Assembly (NCBI RefSeq): GCF_964355755.1
Contig: NC_092670.1
Span: forward strand, 27,207,795-27,271,794
Direction of reading: 5' to 3'
DNA length: 64,000 nucleotides
DNA from: Antedon mediterranea
Lineage: Eukaryota > Echinodermata > Crinoidea > Comatulida > Antedonidae
Shown here in pieces: positions 13,901-30,024 of this stretch. The notes beneath the pieces are model-generated. The model worked only from the letters and a program-made list of their open reading frames with translations, searched no databases and was not told the origin of the DNA. A program made the position numbers and the translations under genes. Position 1 is the stretch's first letter; every line of letters begins with the position of its first letter.

Positions 13901-16900
13901 TCAGTGTAGTCATAATTTGATAACTGATCACGCATCTGTCAATATCTACATCAACAATAATTTTTATTAATAATCTATATCACATTGTTGAATATGATCA
14001 GTGTAGTCATAATTTGATAACTGAGCACGCATCTTTTAATTTCTATTTCATCAATAATTATTATTAATATCTTATATCACATTGTTGGATATGATCAGTG
14101 TAGTCATAATTTGATAACTGAGCACGCATCTTTCAATATCTACATCAACAATAATTATTATTAATAATCTATATCACATTGTTGGATATGATCAGTGTAG
14201 TCATAATTTGATAACTGAGCACTCATCTTTTAATATCTACCTCATCAATAATTATTATTAATATCTTATATCACATTGTTGGATATGATCAGTGTAGTCA
14301 TAATTTGATAACTGAGCACGCATCTTTCAATATCTACATCATTAATAATTATTATTAATAATCTATGTCACATTGTTGGATATGATCAATGTAGTCAGAA
14401 TAACTGAGCACGCATCTGTCAATATCTACATCAACAATAATTATTATTAATAATCTATATCACATTGTTGGATATGATCTGTGAAGTCATAATTTGATAA
14501 CTGAGCACTCATCTTTTAATATCTACCTCATCAATAATTATTATTAATATCTTATATCACATTGTTGGATATGATCAGTGTAGTCAGAATTTGATAACTG
14601 AGCACGCATCTTTCAATATCTACATCATCAATAATTATTATTAATAATCTATATCACATTGTTGGATATGATCAGTGTAGTCATAATTCGATAACTGAGC
14701 ACGCATCTTTTAATATCTACAGTACCTCATCAATAATTATTTTTAATAATCTATATCACATTGTTCGATATAATCAGTGTAGTCAAAATTAGATAACTGA
14801 GCACGCATCTTTTAATATCTACCTCATCAATAATTATTACTAATAATCTATATCACATTGTTGGATATGATCAGTGTAGTCAGAATTTGAAAACTGAGCA
14901 CGCATCTTTTAATATCTACCTCACCAATAATTATTATTAATATCATATATCATACTGTTAGATGTGATCAGTGTAGTCATAATTTGATAACTGAGCACGC
15001 ATCTTTAAATATCTAAATCATCAATAATTATTATTAATAATCTATATCACATTGTTGGATATGATCAGTGTAGTCAGAATTTGATAACTGAGCACGTGCC
15101 TTTTAATATCTAAATCATCAATAATTATTATTAATATCTTATATCACATTGTTGGATATAATCAGTGTAGTCATAATTTGATAACTGAGCACGCATCTTT
15201 AAATATCTACATCATCAATAATTAATATTAATAATCTATATCACAGTGTTGGATATGATCAGTGGAGTCAGAATTTGATAACTGAGCATGCTTTTTTTAA
15301 TATCTACCTCATCAATAATTATTATTAATATCATATATCATACTGTTAGATGTGATCAGTGTAGTCATAATTTGATAACTGAGCACGCATCTTTAAATAT
15401 CTAAATCATCAATAATTATTATTAATAATCTATATCACATTGTTGGATATGATCAGTGTAGTCAGAATTTTATAACTGAGCACGTGCCTTTTAATATCTA
15501 AATCATCAATAATTATTATTAATATCTTATATCACATTGTTGGATATAATCAGTGTAGTCATAATTTGATAACTGAGCACGCATCTTTAAATATGTACAT
15601 CATCAATAATTATTATTAATAATCTATATCACAGTGTTGGATATGATCAGTGGAGTCAGAATTTGATAACTGAGCACGCTTCTTTTAATATCTACCTCAT
15701 CAATAATTATTATTAATATCTTATATCACATTGTTGGATATAATCAGTGTAGTCAGAATTTGATAACTGAGCACGCATCTTTTAATATCTACCTCATCAA
15801 TAATTATTATTAATATCTTATATCACATTGTTGGATATGATCAGTGTAGTCATAATTTGATAACTGAGCACGCCTCTTTAAATATCTACATCATCAATAA
15901 TTATTAATAATAATCTATATCACATTTTTGGATATGATCAGTGTAGTAATAATTAGATAACTGAGCACGCATCTTTTAATATCTACCTCATCAATAATTA
16001 ATGTTAATAATCTATATCACATTGTTGGATATGATCAGTGTAGTCAGAATTTGATAACTGAGCACGCATCTTTAAATATCTACCTCATCAATAATTATTA
16101 TTAATAATCTATATCACATTGTTGGATATAATCAGTGTAGTCATAATTTGATAACTGAGCACGCATCTTTTAATATCTACCTCATCAATAATTATTATTA
16201 ATAATCTATAGCACATTGTTTGATATGATCAGTGTAGTCATAATTTGATAACTGAGCACGCATCTTTTAATATCTACCTCATCGGTAATTATTATTAAAA
16301 ATCTATAGCACATTGTTTGATATGATCAGTGTAGTCATAATTTGATAACTGAGCACGCATCTTTAAATATCTACATCATCAATAATTATAAATAATAATC
16401 TATATCACATTTTTGGATATGATCAGTGTAGTCAGAATTTGATAACTGAGCACGCATCTTTAAATATCCACCTCATCAATAATTATTATTAATATCATAT
16501 ATCACATTGTTCGATATGATCAGTGTAGTCAGAATTTGATAACTGAGCACGCATCTTTTAATATCTACCTCATCAATAATTATTATTAATATCTTATATC
16601 ACATTGTTGGATATGATCAATGTAGTCATAATTTGATAACTGAGCACGCATCTTTAAATATCTACCTCATCAATAATTATTATTAATAATCTATATCACA
16701 TTGTTGGATATAATCAGTGTAGTCATAATTTGATTACTGAGCACGCATCTTTTAATATCTACCTCATCAATAATTATTATTAATATCTTATATCACATTG
16801 TTGGATATGATCAGTGTAGTCATAATTTGATAACTGAGCACGCATCTTTCAATATCTACATCATCAATAATTATTATTAATAATCTATGTCAAATTATTG

Positions 16901-19900
16901 TTGGATATGATCAGTGTAGTCATAATTTGATAACTGAGCACGCATCTTTTAATATCTACCTCATCAATAATTATTATTAATAATCTATATCACATTGTTG
17001 GATATAATCAGTGTAGTCATAATTTGATAACTGAGCACGCATCTTTCAATATCTACATCAACAATAATTATTATTAATAATCTATATCACATTGTTGGAT
17101 ATAATCAGTGTAGTCATAATTTGATAACTGAGCACTCATCTTTTAATATCTACCTCATCAATAATTATTATTAATATCTTATATCCCATTGTTGGATATG
17201 ATCAGTGTAGTCAGAATTTGATAACTGAGCACGCATCTTTCAATATCTACATCATCAATAATTATTATTAATAATCTATATCACGTTTTTGGATATGATC
17301 AGTGTAGTCATAATTTGATAACTGATCACGCATCTGTCAATATCTACATCAACAATAATTTTTATTAATAATCTATATCACATTGTTGAATATGATCAGT
17401 GTAGTCATAATTTGATAACTGAGCACGCATCTTTTAATATCTATTTCATCAATAATTATTATTAATATCTTATATCACATTGTTGGATATGATCAGTGTA
17501 GTCATAATTTGATAACTGAGCACGCATCTTTCAATATCTACATCAACAATAATTATTATTAATAATCTATATCACATTGTTGGATATGATCAGTGTAGTC
17601 ATAATTTGATAACTGAGCACTCATCTTTTAATATCTACCTCATCAATAATTATTATTAATATCTTATATCACATTGTTGGATATGATCAGTGTAGTCATA
17701 ATTTGATAACTGAGCACGCATCTTTCAATATCTACATCATTAATAATTATTATTAATAATCTATGTCACATTGTTGGATATGATCAGTGTAGTCATAATT
17801 TGATAACTGAGCACGCATCTTTTAATATCTACCTCATCAATAATTATTATTAATATCTTATATCACATTGTTGGATATGATCAATGTAGTCAGAATTTGA
17901 TAACTGAGCACGCATCTGTCAATATCTACATCAACAATAATTATTATTAATAATCTATATCACATTGTTGGATATGATCTGTGTAGTCATAATTTGATAA
18001 CTGAGCACTCATCTTTTAATATCTACCTCATCAATAATTATTATTAATATCTTATATCACATTGTTGGATATGATCAGTGTAGTCAGAATTTGATAACTG
18101 AGCACGCATCTTTCAATATCTACATCATCAATAATTATTAATAATAATCTATATCACATTGTTGGATATGATCAGTGTAGTCATAATTCGATAACTGAGC
18201 ACGCATCTTTTAATATCTACAGTACCTCATCAATAATTATTTTTAATAATCTATATCACATTGTTCGATATAATCAGTGTAGTCAAAATTAGATAACTGA
18301 GCACGCATCTTTTAATATCTACCTCATCAATAATTATTACTAATAATCTATATCACATTGTTGGATATGATCAGTGTAGTCAGAATTTGAAAACTGAGCA
18401 CGCATCTTTTAATATCTACCTCACCAATAATTATTATTAATATCATATATCATACTGTTAGATGTGATCAGTGTAGTCATAATTTGATAACTGAGCACGC
18501 ATCTTTAAATATCTAAATCATCAATAATTATTATTAATAATCTATATCACATTGTTGGATATGATCAGTGTAGTCAGAATTTGATAACTGAGCACGTGCC
18601 TTTTAATATCTAAATCATCAATAATTATTATTAATATCTTATATCACATTGTTGGATATAATCAGTGTAGTCATAATTTGATAACTGAGCACGCATCTTT
18701 AAATATCTACATCATCAATAATTATTATTAATAATCTATATCACAGTGTTGGATATGATCAGTGGAGTCAGAATTTGATAACTGAGCATGCTTTTTTTAA
18801 TATCTACCTCATCAATAATTATTATTAATATCTTATATCACATTGTTGGATATAATCAGTGTAGTCAGAATTTGATAACTGAGCACGCATCTTTTAATAT
18901 CTACCTCATCAATAATTATTATTAATATCTTATATCACATTGTTGGATATGATCAGTGTAGTCATAATTTGATAACTGAGCACGCCTCTTTAAATATCTA
19001 CATCATCAATAATTATTAATAATAATCTATATCACATTTTTGGATATGATCAGTGTAGTATTAATTTGATAACTGAGCACGCATCTTTTAATATCTACCT
19101 CATCAATAATTAATGTTAATAATCTATATCACATTGTTGGATATGATCAGTGTAGTCAGAATTTGATAACTGAGCACGCATCTTTAAATATCTACCTCAT
19201 CAATAATTATTATTAATAATCTATATCACATTGTTGGATATAATCAGTGTAGTCATAATTTGATAACTGAGCACGCATCTTTTAATATCTACCTCATCAA
19301 TAATTATTATTAATAATCTATAGCACATTGTTTGATATGATCAGTGTAGTCATAATTTGATAACTGAGCACGCATCATTTAATATCTACCTCATCGGTAA
19401 TTATTATTAAAAATCTATAGCACATTGTTTGATATGATCAGTGTAGTCATAATTTGATAACTGAGCACGCATCTTTAAATATCTACATCATCAATAATTA
19501 TTAATAATAATCTATATCACATTTTTGGATATGATCAGTGTAGTCAGAATTTGATAACTGAGCACGCATCTTTAAATATCCACCTCATCAATAATTATTA
19601 TTAATATCATATATCACATTGTTCGATATGATCAGTGTAGTCAGAATTTGATAACTGAGCACACATCTTTTAATATCTACCTCATCAATAATTATTATTA
19701 ATATCTTTTATCACATTGTTGGATATGATCAGTGTAGTCAGAATTTGATAACTGAGCACGCATCTGTCAATATCTACATCAACAATAATTATTATTAATA
19801 ATCTATATCACATTGTTGGATATGATCAGTGTTGTCATAATTTGATAACTGAGCACTCATCTTTTAATATCTACCTCATCAATAATTATTATTAATATCT

Positions 19901-22900
19901 TATATCACATTGTTGGATATGATCAGTGTAGTCAGAATTTGATAACTGAGCACGCATCTTTCAATATCTACATCATCAATAATTATTATTAATAATCTAT
20001 ATCACATTGTTGGATATGATCAGTGTAGTGATAATTCGATAACTGAGCACGCATCTTTTAATATCTACCTCATCAATAATTATTTTTAATAATCTATATC
20101 ACATTGTTCGATATAATCAGTGTAGTCAAAATTAGATAACTGAGCACGCATCTTTTAAAATCTACCTCATCAATAATTATTACTAATAATCTATATCACA
20201 TTGTTGGATATGATCAGTGTAGTCAGAATTTGAAAACTGAGCACGCATCTTTTAATATCTACCTCACCAATAATTATTATTAATATCATATATCATACTG
20301 TTAGATGTGATCAGTGTAGTCATAATTTGATAACTGAGCACGCATCTTTAAATATCTAAATCATCAATAATTATTATTAATAATCTATATCACATTGTTG
20401 GATATGATCAGTGTAGTCAGAATTTGATAACTGAGCACGTGCCTTTTAATATCTAAATCATCAATAATTATTATTAATATCTTATATCACATTGTTGGAT
20501 ATAATCAGTGTAGTCATAATTTGATAACTGAGCACGCATCTTTAAATATCTACATCATCAATAATTATTATTTATAATCTATATCACAGTGTTGGATATG
20601 ATCAGTGGAGTCAGAATTTGATAACTGAGCACGCTTCTTTTAATATCTACCTCATCAATAATTATTATTAATATCTTATATCACATTGTTGGATATAATC
20701 AGTGTAGTCAGAATTTGATAACTGAGCACGCATCTTTTAATATCTACCTCATCAATAATTATTATTAATATCTTATATCACATTGTTGGATATGATCAGT
20801 GTAGTCATAATTTGATAACTGAGCACGCCTCTTTAAATATCTACATCATCAATAATTATTAATAATAATCTATATCACATTTTGGATATGATCAGTGTAG
20901 TAATAATTTGATAACTGAGCACGCATCTTTTAATATCTACCTCATCAATAATTAATGTTAATAATCTATATCACATTGTTGGATATGATCAGTGTAGTCA
21001 GAATTTGATAACTGAGCACGCATCTTTAAATATCTACCTCATCAATAATTATTATTAATAATCTATATCACATTGTTGGATATAATCAGTGTAGTCATAA
21101 TTTGATAACTGAGCACGCATCTTTTAATATCTACCTCATCAATAATTATTATTAATAATCTATAGCACATTGTTTGATATGATCAGTGTAGTCATAATTT
21201 GATAACTGAGCACGCATCTTTTAATATCTACCTCATCGGTAATTATTATTAACAATCTATAGCACATTGTTTGATATGATCAGTGTAGTCATAATTTGAT
21301 AACTGAGCACGCATCTTTAAATATCTACATCATCAATAATTATTAATAATAATCTATATCACATTTTTGGATATGATCAGTGTAGTCAGAATTTGATAAC
21401 TGAGCACGTATCTTTAAATATCCACCTCATCAATAATTATTATTAATATCATATATCACATTGTTCGATATGATCAGTGTAGTCAGAATTTGATAACTGA
21501 GCACGCATCTTTTAATATCTACCTCATCAATAATTATTATTAATATCATAAATCATACTGTTAGATGTGATCAGTGTAGTCATAATTTGATAACTGAGCA
21601 CGCATCTTTAAATATCTAAATCATCAATAATTATTATTAATAATCTATATCACATTGTTGGATATGATCAGTGTAGTCAGAATTTTATAACTGAGCACGT
21701 GCCTTTTAATATCTAAATCATCAATAATTATTATTAATATCTTATATCACATTGTTGGATATAATCAGTGTAGTCATAATTTGATAACTGAGCACGCATC
21801 TTTAAATATGTACATCATCAATAATTATTATTAATAATCTATATCACAGTGTTGGATATGATCAGTGGAGTCAGAATTTGATAACTGAGCACGCTTCTTT
21901 TAATATCTACCTCATCAATAATTATTATTAATATCTTATATCACATTGTTGGATATAATCAGTGTAGTCAGAATTTGATAACTGAGCACGCATCTTTTAA
22001 TATCTACCTCATCAATAATTATTATTAATATCTTATATCACATTGTTGGATATGATCAGTGTAGTCATAATTTGATAACTGAGCACGCCTCTTTAAATAT
22101 CTACATCATCAATAATTATTAATAATAATCTATATCACATTTTTGGATATGATCAGTGTAGTAATAATTTGATAACTGAGCACGCATCTTTTAATATCTA
22201 CCTCATCAATAATTAATGTTAATAATCTATATCACATTGTTGGATATGATCAGTGTAGTCAGAATTTGATAACTGAGCACGCATCTTTAAATATCTACCT
22301 CATCAATAATTATTATTAATAATCTATATCACATTGTTGGATATAATCAGTGTAGTCAGAATTTGATAACTGAGCACGCATCTTTTAATATCTACCTCAT
22401 CAATAATTATTATTAATAATCTATAGCACATTGTTTGATATGATCAGTGTAGTCATAATTTGATAACTGAGCACGCATCTTTTAATATCTACCTCATCGG
22501 TAATTATTATTAAAAATCTATAGCACATTGTTTGATATGATCAGTGTAGTCATAATTTGATAACTGAGCACGCATCTTTAAATATCTACATCATCAATAA
22601 TTATTAATAATAATCTATATCACATTTTTGGATATGATCAGTGTAGTCAGAATTTGATAACTGAGTACGCATCTTTAAATATCCACCTCATCAATAATTA
22701 TTATTAATATCATATATCACATTGTTCGATATGATCAGTGTAGTCAGAATTTGATAACTGAGCACGCATCTTTTAATATCTACCTCATCAATAATTATTA
22801 TTAATATCTTATATCACATTGTTGGATATTATCAATGTAGTCATAATTTGATAACTGAGCACGCATCTTTAAATATCTACCTCATCAATAATTATTATTA

Positions 22901-25900
22901 ATAATCTATATCACATTGTTGGATATAATCAGTGTAGTCATAATTTGATTACTGAGCACGCATCTTTTAATATCTACCTCATCAATAATTATTATTAATA
23001 TCTTATATCACATTGTTGGATATGATCAGTGTAGTCATAATTTGATAACTGAGCACGCATCTTTCAATATCTACATCATCAATAATTATTATTAATAATC
23101 TATGTCATATTATTGTTGGATATGATCAGTGTAGTCATAATTTGATAACTGAGCACGCATCTTTTAATATCTACCTCATCAATAATTATTATTAATAATC
23201 TATATCACATTGTTGGATATAATCAGTGTAGTCATAATTTGATAACTGAGCACGTATCTTTCAATATCTACATCAACAATAATTATTATTAATATCATAT
23301 ATCACATTGTTCGATATGATCAGTGTAGTCAGAATTTGATAACTGAGCACGCATCTTTTAATATCTACCTCATCAATAATTATTATTAATATCATATATC
23401 ATACTGTTAGATGTGATCAGTGTAGTCATAATTTGATAACTGAGCACGCATCTTTAAATATCTAAATCATCAATAATTATTATTAATAATCTATATCACA
23501 TTGTTGGATATGATCAGTGTAGTCAGAATTTTATAACTGAGCACGTGCCTTTTAATATCTAAATCATCAATAATTATTATTAATATCTTATATCACATTG
23601 TTGGATATAATCAGTGTAGTCATAATTTGATAACTGAGCACGCATCTTTAAATATGTACATCATCAATAATTATTATTAATAATCTATATCACAGTGTTG
23701 GATATGATCAGTGGAGTCAGAATTTGATAACTGAGCACGCTTCTTTTAATATCTACCTCATCAATAATTATTATTAATATCTTATATCACATTGTTGGAT
23801 ATAATCAGTGTAGTCAGAATTTGATAACTGAGCACGCATCTTTTAATATCTACCTCATCAATAATTATTATTAATATCTTATATCACATTGTTGGATATG
23901 ATCAGTGTAGTCATAATTTGATAACTGAGCACGCCTCTTTAAATATCTACATCATCAATAATTATTAATAATAATCTATATCACATTTTTGGATATGATC
24001 AGTGTAGTAATAATTTGATAACTGAGCACGCATCTTTTAATATCTACCTCATCAATAATTAATGTTAATAATCTATATCACATTGTTGGATATGATCAGT
24101 GTAGTCAGAATTTGATAACTGAGCACGCATCTTTAAATATCTACCTCATCAATAATTATTATTAATAATCTATATCACATTGTTGGATATAATCAGTGTA
24201 GTCAGAATTTGATAACTGAGCACGCATCTTTTAATATCTACCTCATCAATAATTATTATTAATAATCTATATCACATTGTTTGATATGATCAGTGTAGTC
24301 ATAATTTGATAACTGAGCACGCATCTTTTAATATCTACCTCATCGGTAATTATTATTAAAAATCTATAGCACATTGTTTGATATGATCAGTGTAGTCATA
24401 ATTTGATAACTGAGCACGCATCTTTAAATATCTACATCATCAATAATTATTAATAATAATCTATATCACATTTTTGGATATGATCAGTGTAGTCAGAATT
24501 TGATAACTGAGTACGCCTCTTTAAATATCCACCTCATCAATAATTATTATTAATATCATATATCACATTGTTCGATATGATCAGTGTAGTCAGAATTTGA
24601 TAACTGAGCACGCATCTTTTAATATCTACCTCATCAATAATTATTATTAATATCTTATATCACATTGTTGGATATTATCAATGTAGTCATAATTTGATAA
24701 CTGAGCACGCATCTTTAAATATCTACCTCATCAATAATTATTATTAATAATCTATATCACATTGTTGGATATAATCAGTGTAGTCATAATTTGATTACTG
24801 AGCACGCATCTTTTAATATCTACCTCATCAATAATTATTATTAATATCTTATATCACATTGTTGGATATGATCAGTGTAGTCATAATTTGATAACTGAGC
24901 ACGCATCTTTCAATATCTACATCATCAATAATTATTATTAATAATCTATGTCATATTATTGTTGGATATGATCAGTGTAGTCATAATTTGATAACTGAGC
25001 ACGCATCTTTTAATATCTACCTCATCAATAATTATTATTAATAATCTATATCACATTGTTGGATATAATCAGTGTAGTCATAATTTGATAACTGAGCACG
25101 TATCTTTCAATATCTACATCAACAATAATTATTATTAATAATCTATATCACATTGTTGGATATAATCAGTGTAGTCATAATTTGATAACTGAGCACTCAT
25201 CTTTTAATATCTACCTCATCAATAATTATTATTAATATCTTATATCCCATTGTTGGATATGATCAGTGTAGTCAGAATTTGATAACTGAGCACGCATCTT
25301 TCAATATCTACATCATCAATAATTATTATTAATAATCTATATCACGTTGTTGGATATGATCAGTGTAGTAATAATTTGATAACTGATCACGCATCTGTCA
25401 ATATCTACATCAACAATAATTTTTATTAATAATCTATATCACATTGTTGAATATGATCAGTGTAGTCATAATTTGATAACTGAGCACGCATCTTTTAATA
25501 TCTATTTCATCAATAATTATTATTAATATCTTATATCACATTGTTGGATATGATCAGTGTAGTCATAATTTGATAACTGAGCACGCATCTTTCAATATCT
25601 ACATCAACAATAATTATTATTAATAATCTATATCACATTGTTGGATATGATCAGTGTAGTCATAATTTGATAACTGAGCACTCATCTTTTAATATCTACC
25701 TCATCAATAATTATTATTAATATCTTATATCACATTGTTGGATATGATCAGTGTAGTCATAATTTGATAACTGAGCACGCATCTTTCAATATCTACATCA
25801 TTAATAATTATTATTAATAATCTATGTCACATTGTTGGATATGATCAGTGTAGTCATAATTTGATAACTGAGCACGCATCTTTTAATATCTACCTCATCA

Positions 25901-28427
25901 ATAATTATTATTAATATCTTATATCACATTGTTGGATATGATCAATGTAGTCAAAATTTGATAACTGAGCACGCATCTGTCAATATCTACATCAACAATA
26001 ATTATTATTAATAATCTATATCACATTGTTGGATATGATCTGTGTAGTCATAATTTGATAACTGAGCACTCATCTTTTAATATCTACCTCATCAATAATT
26101 ATTATTAATATCTTATATCACATTGTTGGATATGATCAATGTAGTCAGAATTTGATAACTGAGCACGCATCTGTCAATATCTACATCAACAATAATTATT
26201 ATTAATAATCTATATCACATTGTTGGATATGATCTGTGTAGTCATAATTTGATAACTGAGCACTCATCTTTTAATATCTACCTCATCAATAATTATTATT
26301 AATATCTTATATCACATTGTTGGATATGATCAGTGTAGTCATAATTCGATAACTGAGCACGCATCTTTTAATATCTACAGTACCTCATCAATAATTATTT
26401 TTAATAATCTATATCACATTGTTCGATATAATCAGTGTAGTCAAAATTAGATAACTGAGCACGCATCTTTTAATATCTACCTCATCAATAATTATTACTA
26501 ATAATCTATATCACATTGTTGGATATGATCAGTGTAGTCAGAATTTGAAAACTGAGCACGCATCTTTTAATATCTACCTCACCAATAATTATTATTAATA
26601 TCATATATCATACTGTTAGATGTGATCAGTGTAGTCATAATTTGATAACTGAGCACGCATCTTTAAATATCTAAATCATCAATAATTATTATTAATAATC
26701 TATATCACATTGTTGGATATGATCAGTTTAGTCAGAATTTGATAACTGAGCACGTGCCTTTTAATATCTAAATCATCAATAATTATTATTAATATCTTAT
26801 ATCACATTGTTGGATATAATCAGTGTAGTCATAATTTGATAACTGAGCACGCATCTTTAAATATCTACATCATCAATAATTATTATTAATAATCTCTATC
26901 ACAGTGTTGGATATGATCAGTGGAGTCAGAATTTGATAACTGAGCACGCTTCTTTTAATATCTACCTCATCAATAATTATTATTAATATCTTATATCACA
27001 TTGTTGGATATAATCAGTGTAGTCAGAATTTGATAACTGAGCACGCATCTTTTAATATCTACCTCATCAATAATTATTATTAATATCTTATATCACATTG
27101 TTGGATATGATCAGTGTAGTCATAATTTGATAACTGAGCACGCCTCTTTAAATATCTACATCATCAATAATTATTAATAATAATCTATATCACATTTTTG
27201 GATATGATCAGTGTAGTATTAATTTGATAACTGAGCACGCATCTTTTAATATCTACCTCATCAATAATTAATGTTAATAATCTATATCACATTGTTGGAT
27301 ATGATCAGTGTAGTCAGAATTTGATAACTGAGCACGCATCTTTAAATATCTACCTCATCAATAATTATTATTAATAATCTATATCACATTGTTGGATATA
27401 ATCAGTGTAGTCATAATTTGATAACTGAGCACGCATCTTTTAATATCTACCTCATCAATAATTATTATTAATAATCTATAGCACATTGTTTGATATGATC
27501 AGTGTAGTCATAATTTGATAACTGAGCACGCATCTTTTAATATCTACCTCATCGGTAATTATTATTAAAAATCTATAGCACATTGTTTGATATGATCAGT
27601 GTAGTCATAATTTGATAACTGAGCACGCATCTTTAAATATCTACATCATCAATAATTATTAATAATAATCTATATCACATTTTTGGATATGATCAGTGTA
27701 GTCAGAATTTGATAACTGAGCACGCATCTTTAAATATCCACCTCATCAATAATTATTATTAATATCATATATCACATTGTTCGATATGATCAGTGTAGTC
27801 AGAATTTGATAACTGAGCACGCATCTTTTAATATCTACCTCATCAATAATTATTATTAATATCTTATATCACATTGTTGGATATGATCAATGTAGTCATA
27901 ATTGGATAACTGAGCACGCATCTTTAAATATCTACCTCATCAATAATTATTATTAATAATCTATATCACATTGTTGGATATAATCAGTGTAGTCATAATT
28001 TGATTACTGAGCACGCATCTTTTAATATCTACCTCATCAATAATTATTATTAATATCTTATATCACATTGTTGGATATGATCAGTGTAGTCATAATTTGA
28101 TAACTGAGCACGCATCTTTCAATATCTACATCATCAATAATTATTATTAATAATCTATGTCATATTATTGTTGGATATGATCAGTGTAGTCATAATTTGA
28201 TAACTGAGCACGCATCTTTTAATATCTACCTCATCAATAATTATTATTAATATCTTATATCACATTGTTGGATATGATCAGTGTAGTCAGAATTTGATAA
28301 CTGAGCACGCATCTTTCAATATCTACATCATCAATACTTATTATTAATAATCTATATCACATTGTTGGATATGATCAGTGTAGTCATAATTTGATAACTA
28401 TGAGCACGCATCTTTTAATATCTACCA
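7965..28427 (+). repeat. 97-bp satellite array, main segment
   Basis: This continues the monomers of 1-5001 in the same orientation for about 20 kb, roughly 210 monomers. It resumes within the monomer where the Helitron-like block cut in. Small variants mark monomer classes: TGTTAGATGTGATCAG, TCATCGGTAATT, GAGCACGTGCC, TCACAGTGTTGG, GCATGCACGCATC and a 5-nt insertion giving ATTATTGTTGG. There is no gene in the segment. It ends at the TC start of the next Helitron at 28428. Confidence 0.97.
11540..28427 (+). repeat. Higher-order repeat organisation within the 97-bp satellite
   Basis: Two independent rare markers recur at matching distances. TCATCGGTAATT starts at 12881, 16279, 19391, 21233, 22494, 24340 and 27549. 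The ATTATTGTTGG insertion class starts (GTCAAATTAT or GTCATATTAT) at 13491, 16889, 23104, 24950 and 28159. Both give 3398, 1846 and 3209 bp; the first also gives 3112, 1842 and 1261 bp. These are close to 35, 19, 33, 32, 19 and 13 monomers of 97 bp. A third marker (AGTACC insertion) recurs at 14721, 18221 and 26379. Blocks of whole monomers were therefore duplicated with variable register, as expected from unequal exchange. Confidence 0.85.
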
Positions 28428-29461
28428 TCTATATATAAATTATGGTTAATTCTGACATAGGCGAGCACAATGCAAAAACTTCGGTACAAATCTCCGCCTT
28501 GGATACCTACCTTATCTATCCGAGATGTACCGCGAAACGTAGATTTGATAACATTAGTGTGCACGCCGACGCTATTGTTTCATATTTATATCTTAGGAAG
28601 ATATTATAAAGAGTTTTGTAACAACATTTATGATTTCAACATTGGATTTTCCTCTCAATTTCAATTCTTCCCGGTCAAAGTAATTTCCGGGTTTAAGATA
28701 AGTTCACCTTAGTTTCAAATATTTTCTCTATTTTATACACAAGGGAGCAGTTAAAATAATAGATTTGACCCTAAAGGTGACTGGAAACAGGCACTTTCCA
28801 TCAATCAATACAGTGTCCCTTTGGAAGACGAAAAAAAAATTGGCCATTAATCATAGCCATTTCAGTTTTTTGTTTATTTTAAAACATACCACACGTGTGT
28901 GAAGGTACAGTAGTTAAATAATAGGAATTATACTGCAAATTAATAAAGATCAAATTAAATATACGCCATAAAGAATCAGAATATATTGTGGGGAATAGTA
29001 TTATAAAATTACATAGGGAGATTTGATAAGACATTTTTCGAGTGAAATCCCGATAGCTGAGTTTTATTGAGTAAGCTTGCAGGAATAACTGTAGGCTATC
29101 TTCCTGTGTCCCGTTAGGACCGAGATGTCTGCCCATGTTGCAAGCCGTAATGTCTTCTTTCTTGGGCCCACTCTGTCACGGCAGTTAGTTTCAAAAGATG
29201 ATTAAATTAAATAATGTATTAATAATTATTAGGATGGTATTCATTTGAATAAACGCCTCTCCAATAAAACATCACTTTGAATAATAACACCCCCCCCCCC
29301 CACAACCCAACTATCTAATAAACGTCCATCCACATATTTATAATAACACAATTATACTATTTGTAGTAGAATTCACCGCACTGTTATCTGCAATTTACCA
29401 AGCATTTGTTATTCTTTTTTACCACTTTTTTATATCTATGAGAGGATTTCATTTGATTATA

Positions 29462-29475
29462 AATGTTACCATATT
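29462..29475 (+). repeat. LINE target-site duplication, left copy
   Basis: AATGTTACCATATT, identical to 33826-33839. It adjoins the T-run that represents the LINE tail. Confidence 0.9.
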
Positions 29476-29647
29476 TTTTTTTTTTTTATCTTATGTGGGT
29501 TCATCCCACTTTTATTTCCATACCACTGTTCTCTTTACATATATTTTTCACTATACACTATACATATCATTATATTTACAATGTTTGTTTAATCATCTGT
29601 ATACATATACTTATTTAAAGAGTTTTATTCATTTGTTTACATATTAT

Positions 29648-29986
29648 CACATTGATTACATAGCTTCCTCTTTTTAAACATATTATCTGTAACACATTTT
29701 CATTAACAAGCTTATTTTTTTTCTTACATAGTTGTTTTTGATTTTTTCATCTACCACATTTTCATTTAACAATGCATATTCTCTGTTATACTCATTACTT
29801 ACTACATGTTTACTGTTAACATAATATTGTTCTCATCCTTTAACATTAATATTAATATTTTTGTTCTTTAATGTTTACAAAACCAGCAGATCCTTTTTTG
29901 CATCTATAACTTCTTAAATTTTCATTTAACTTTTTTACTTTCTTCTCTTATGTGGATTCCTTCCACTTTTTTTTTTTTACTTTTTT

Positions 29987-30024
<38 letters not shown>

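Noticed and set aside
1-28427. CRISPR-like repeat array
   Set aside because: Monomers are contiguous with no unique spacers, are 97 bp long and AT-rich, and sit in a eukaryotic transposon context. This is satellite DNA.
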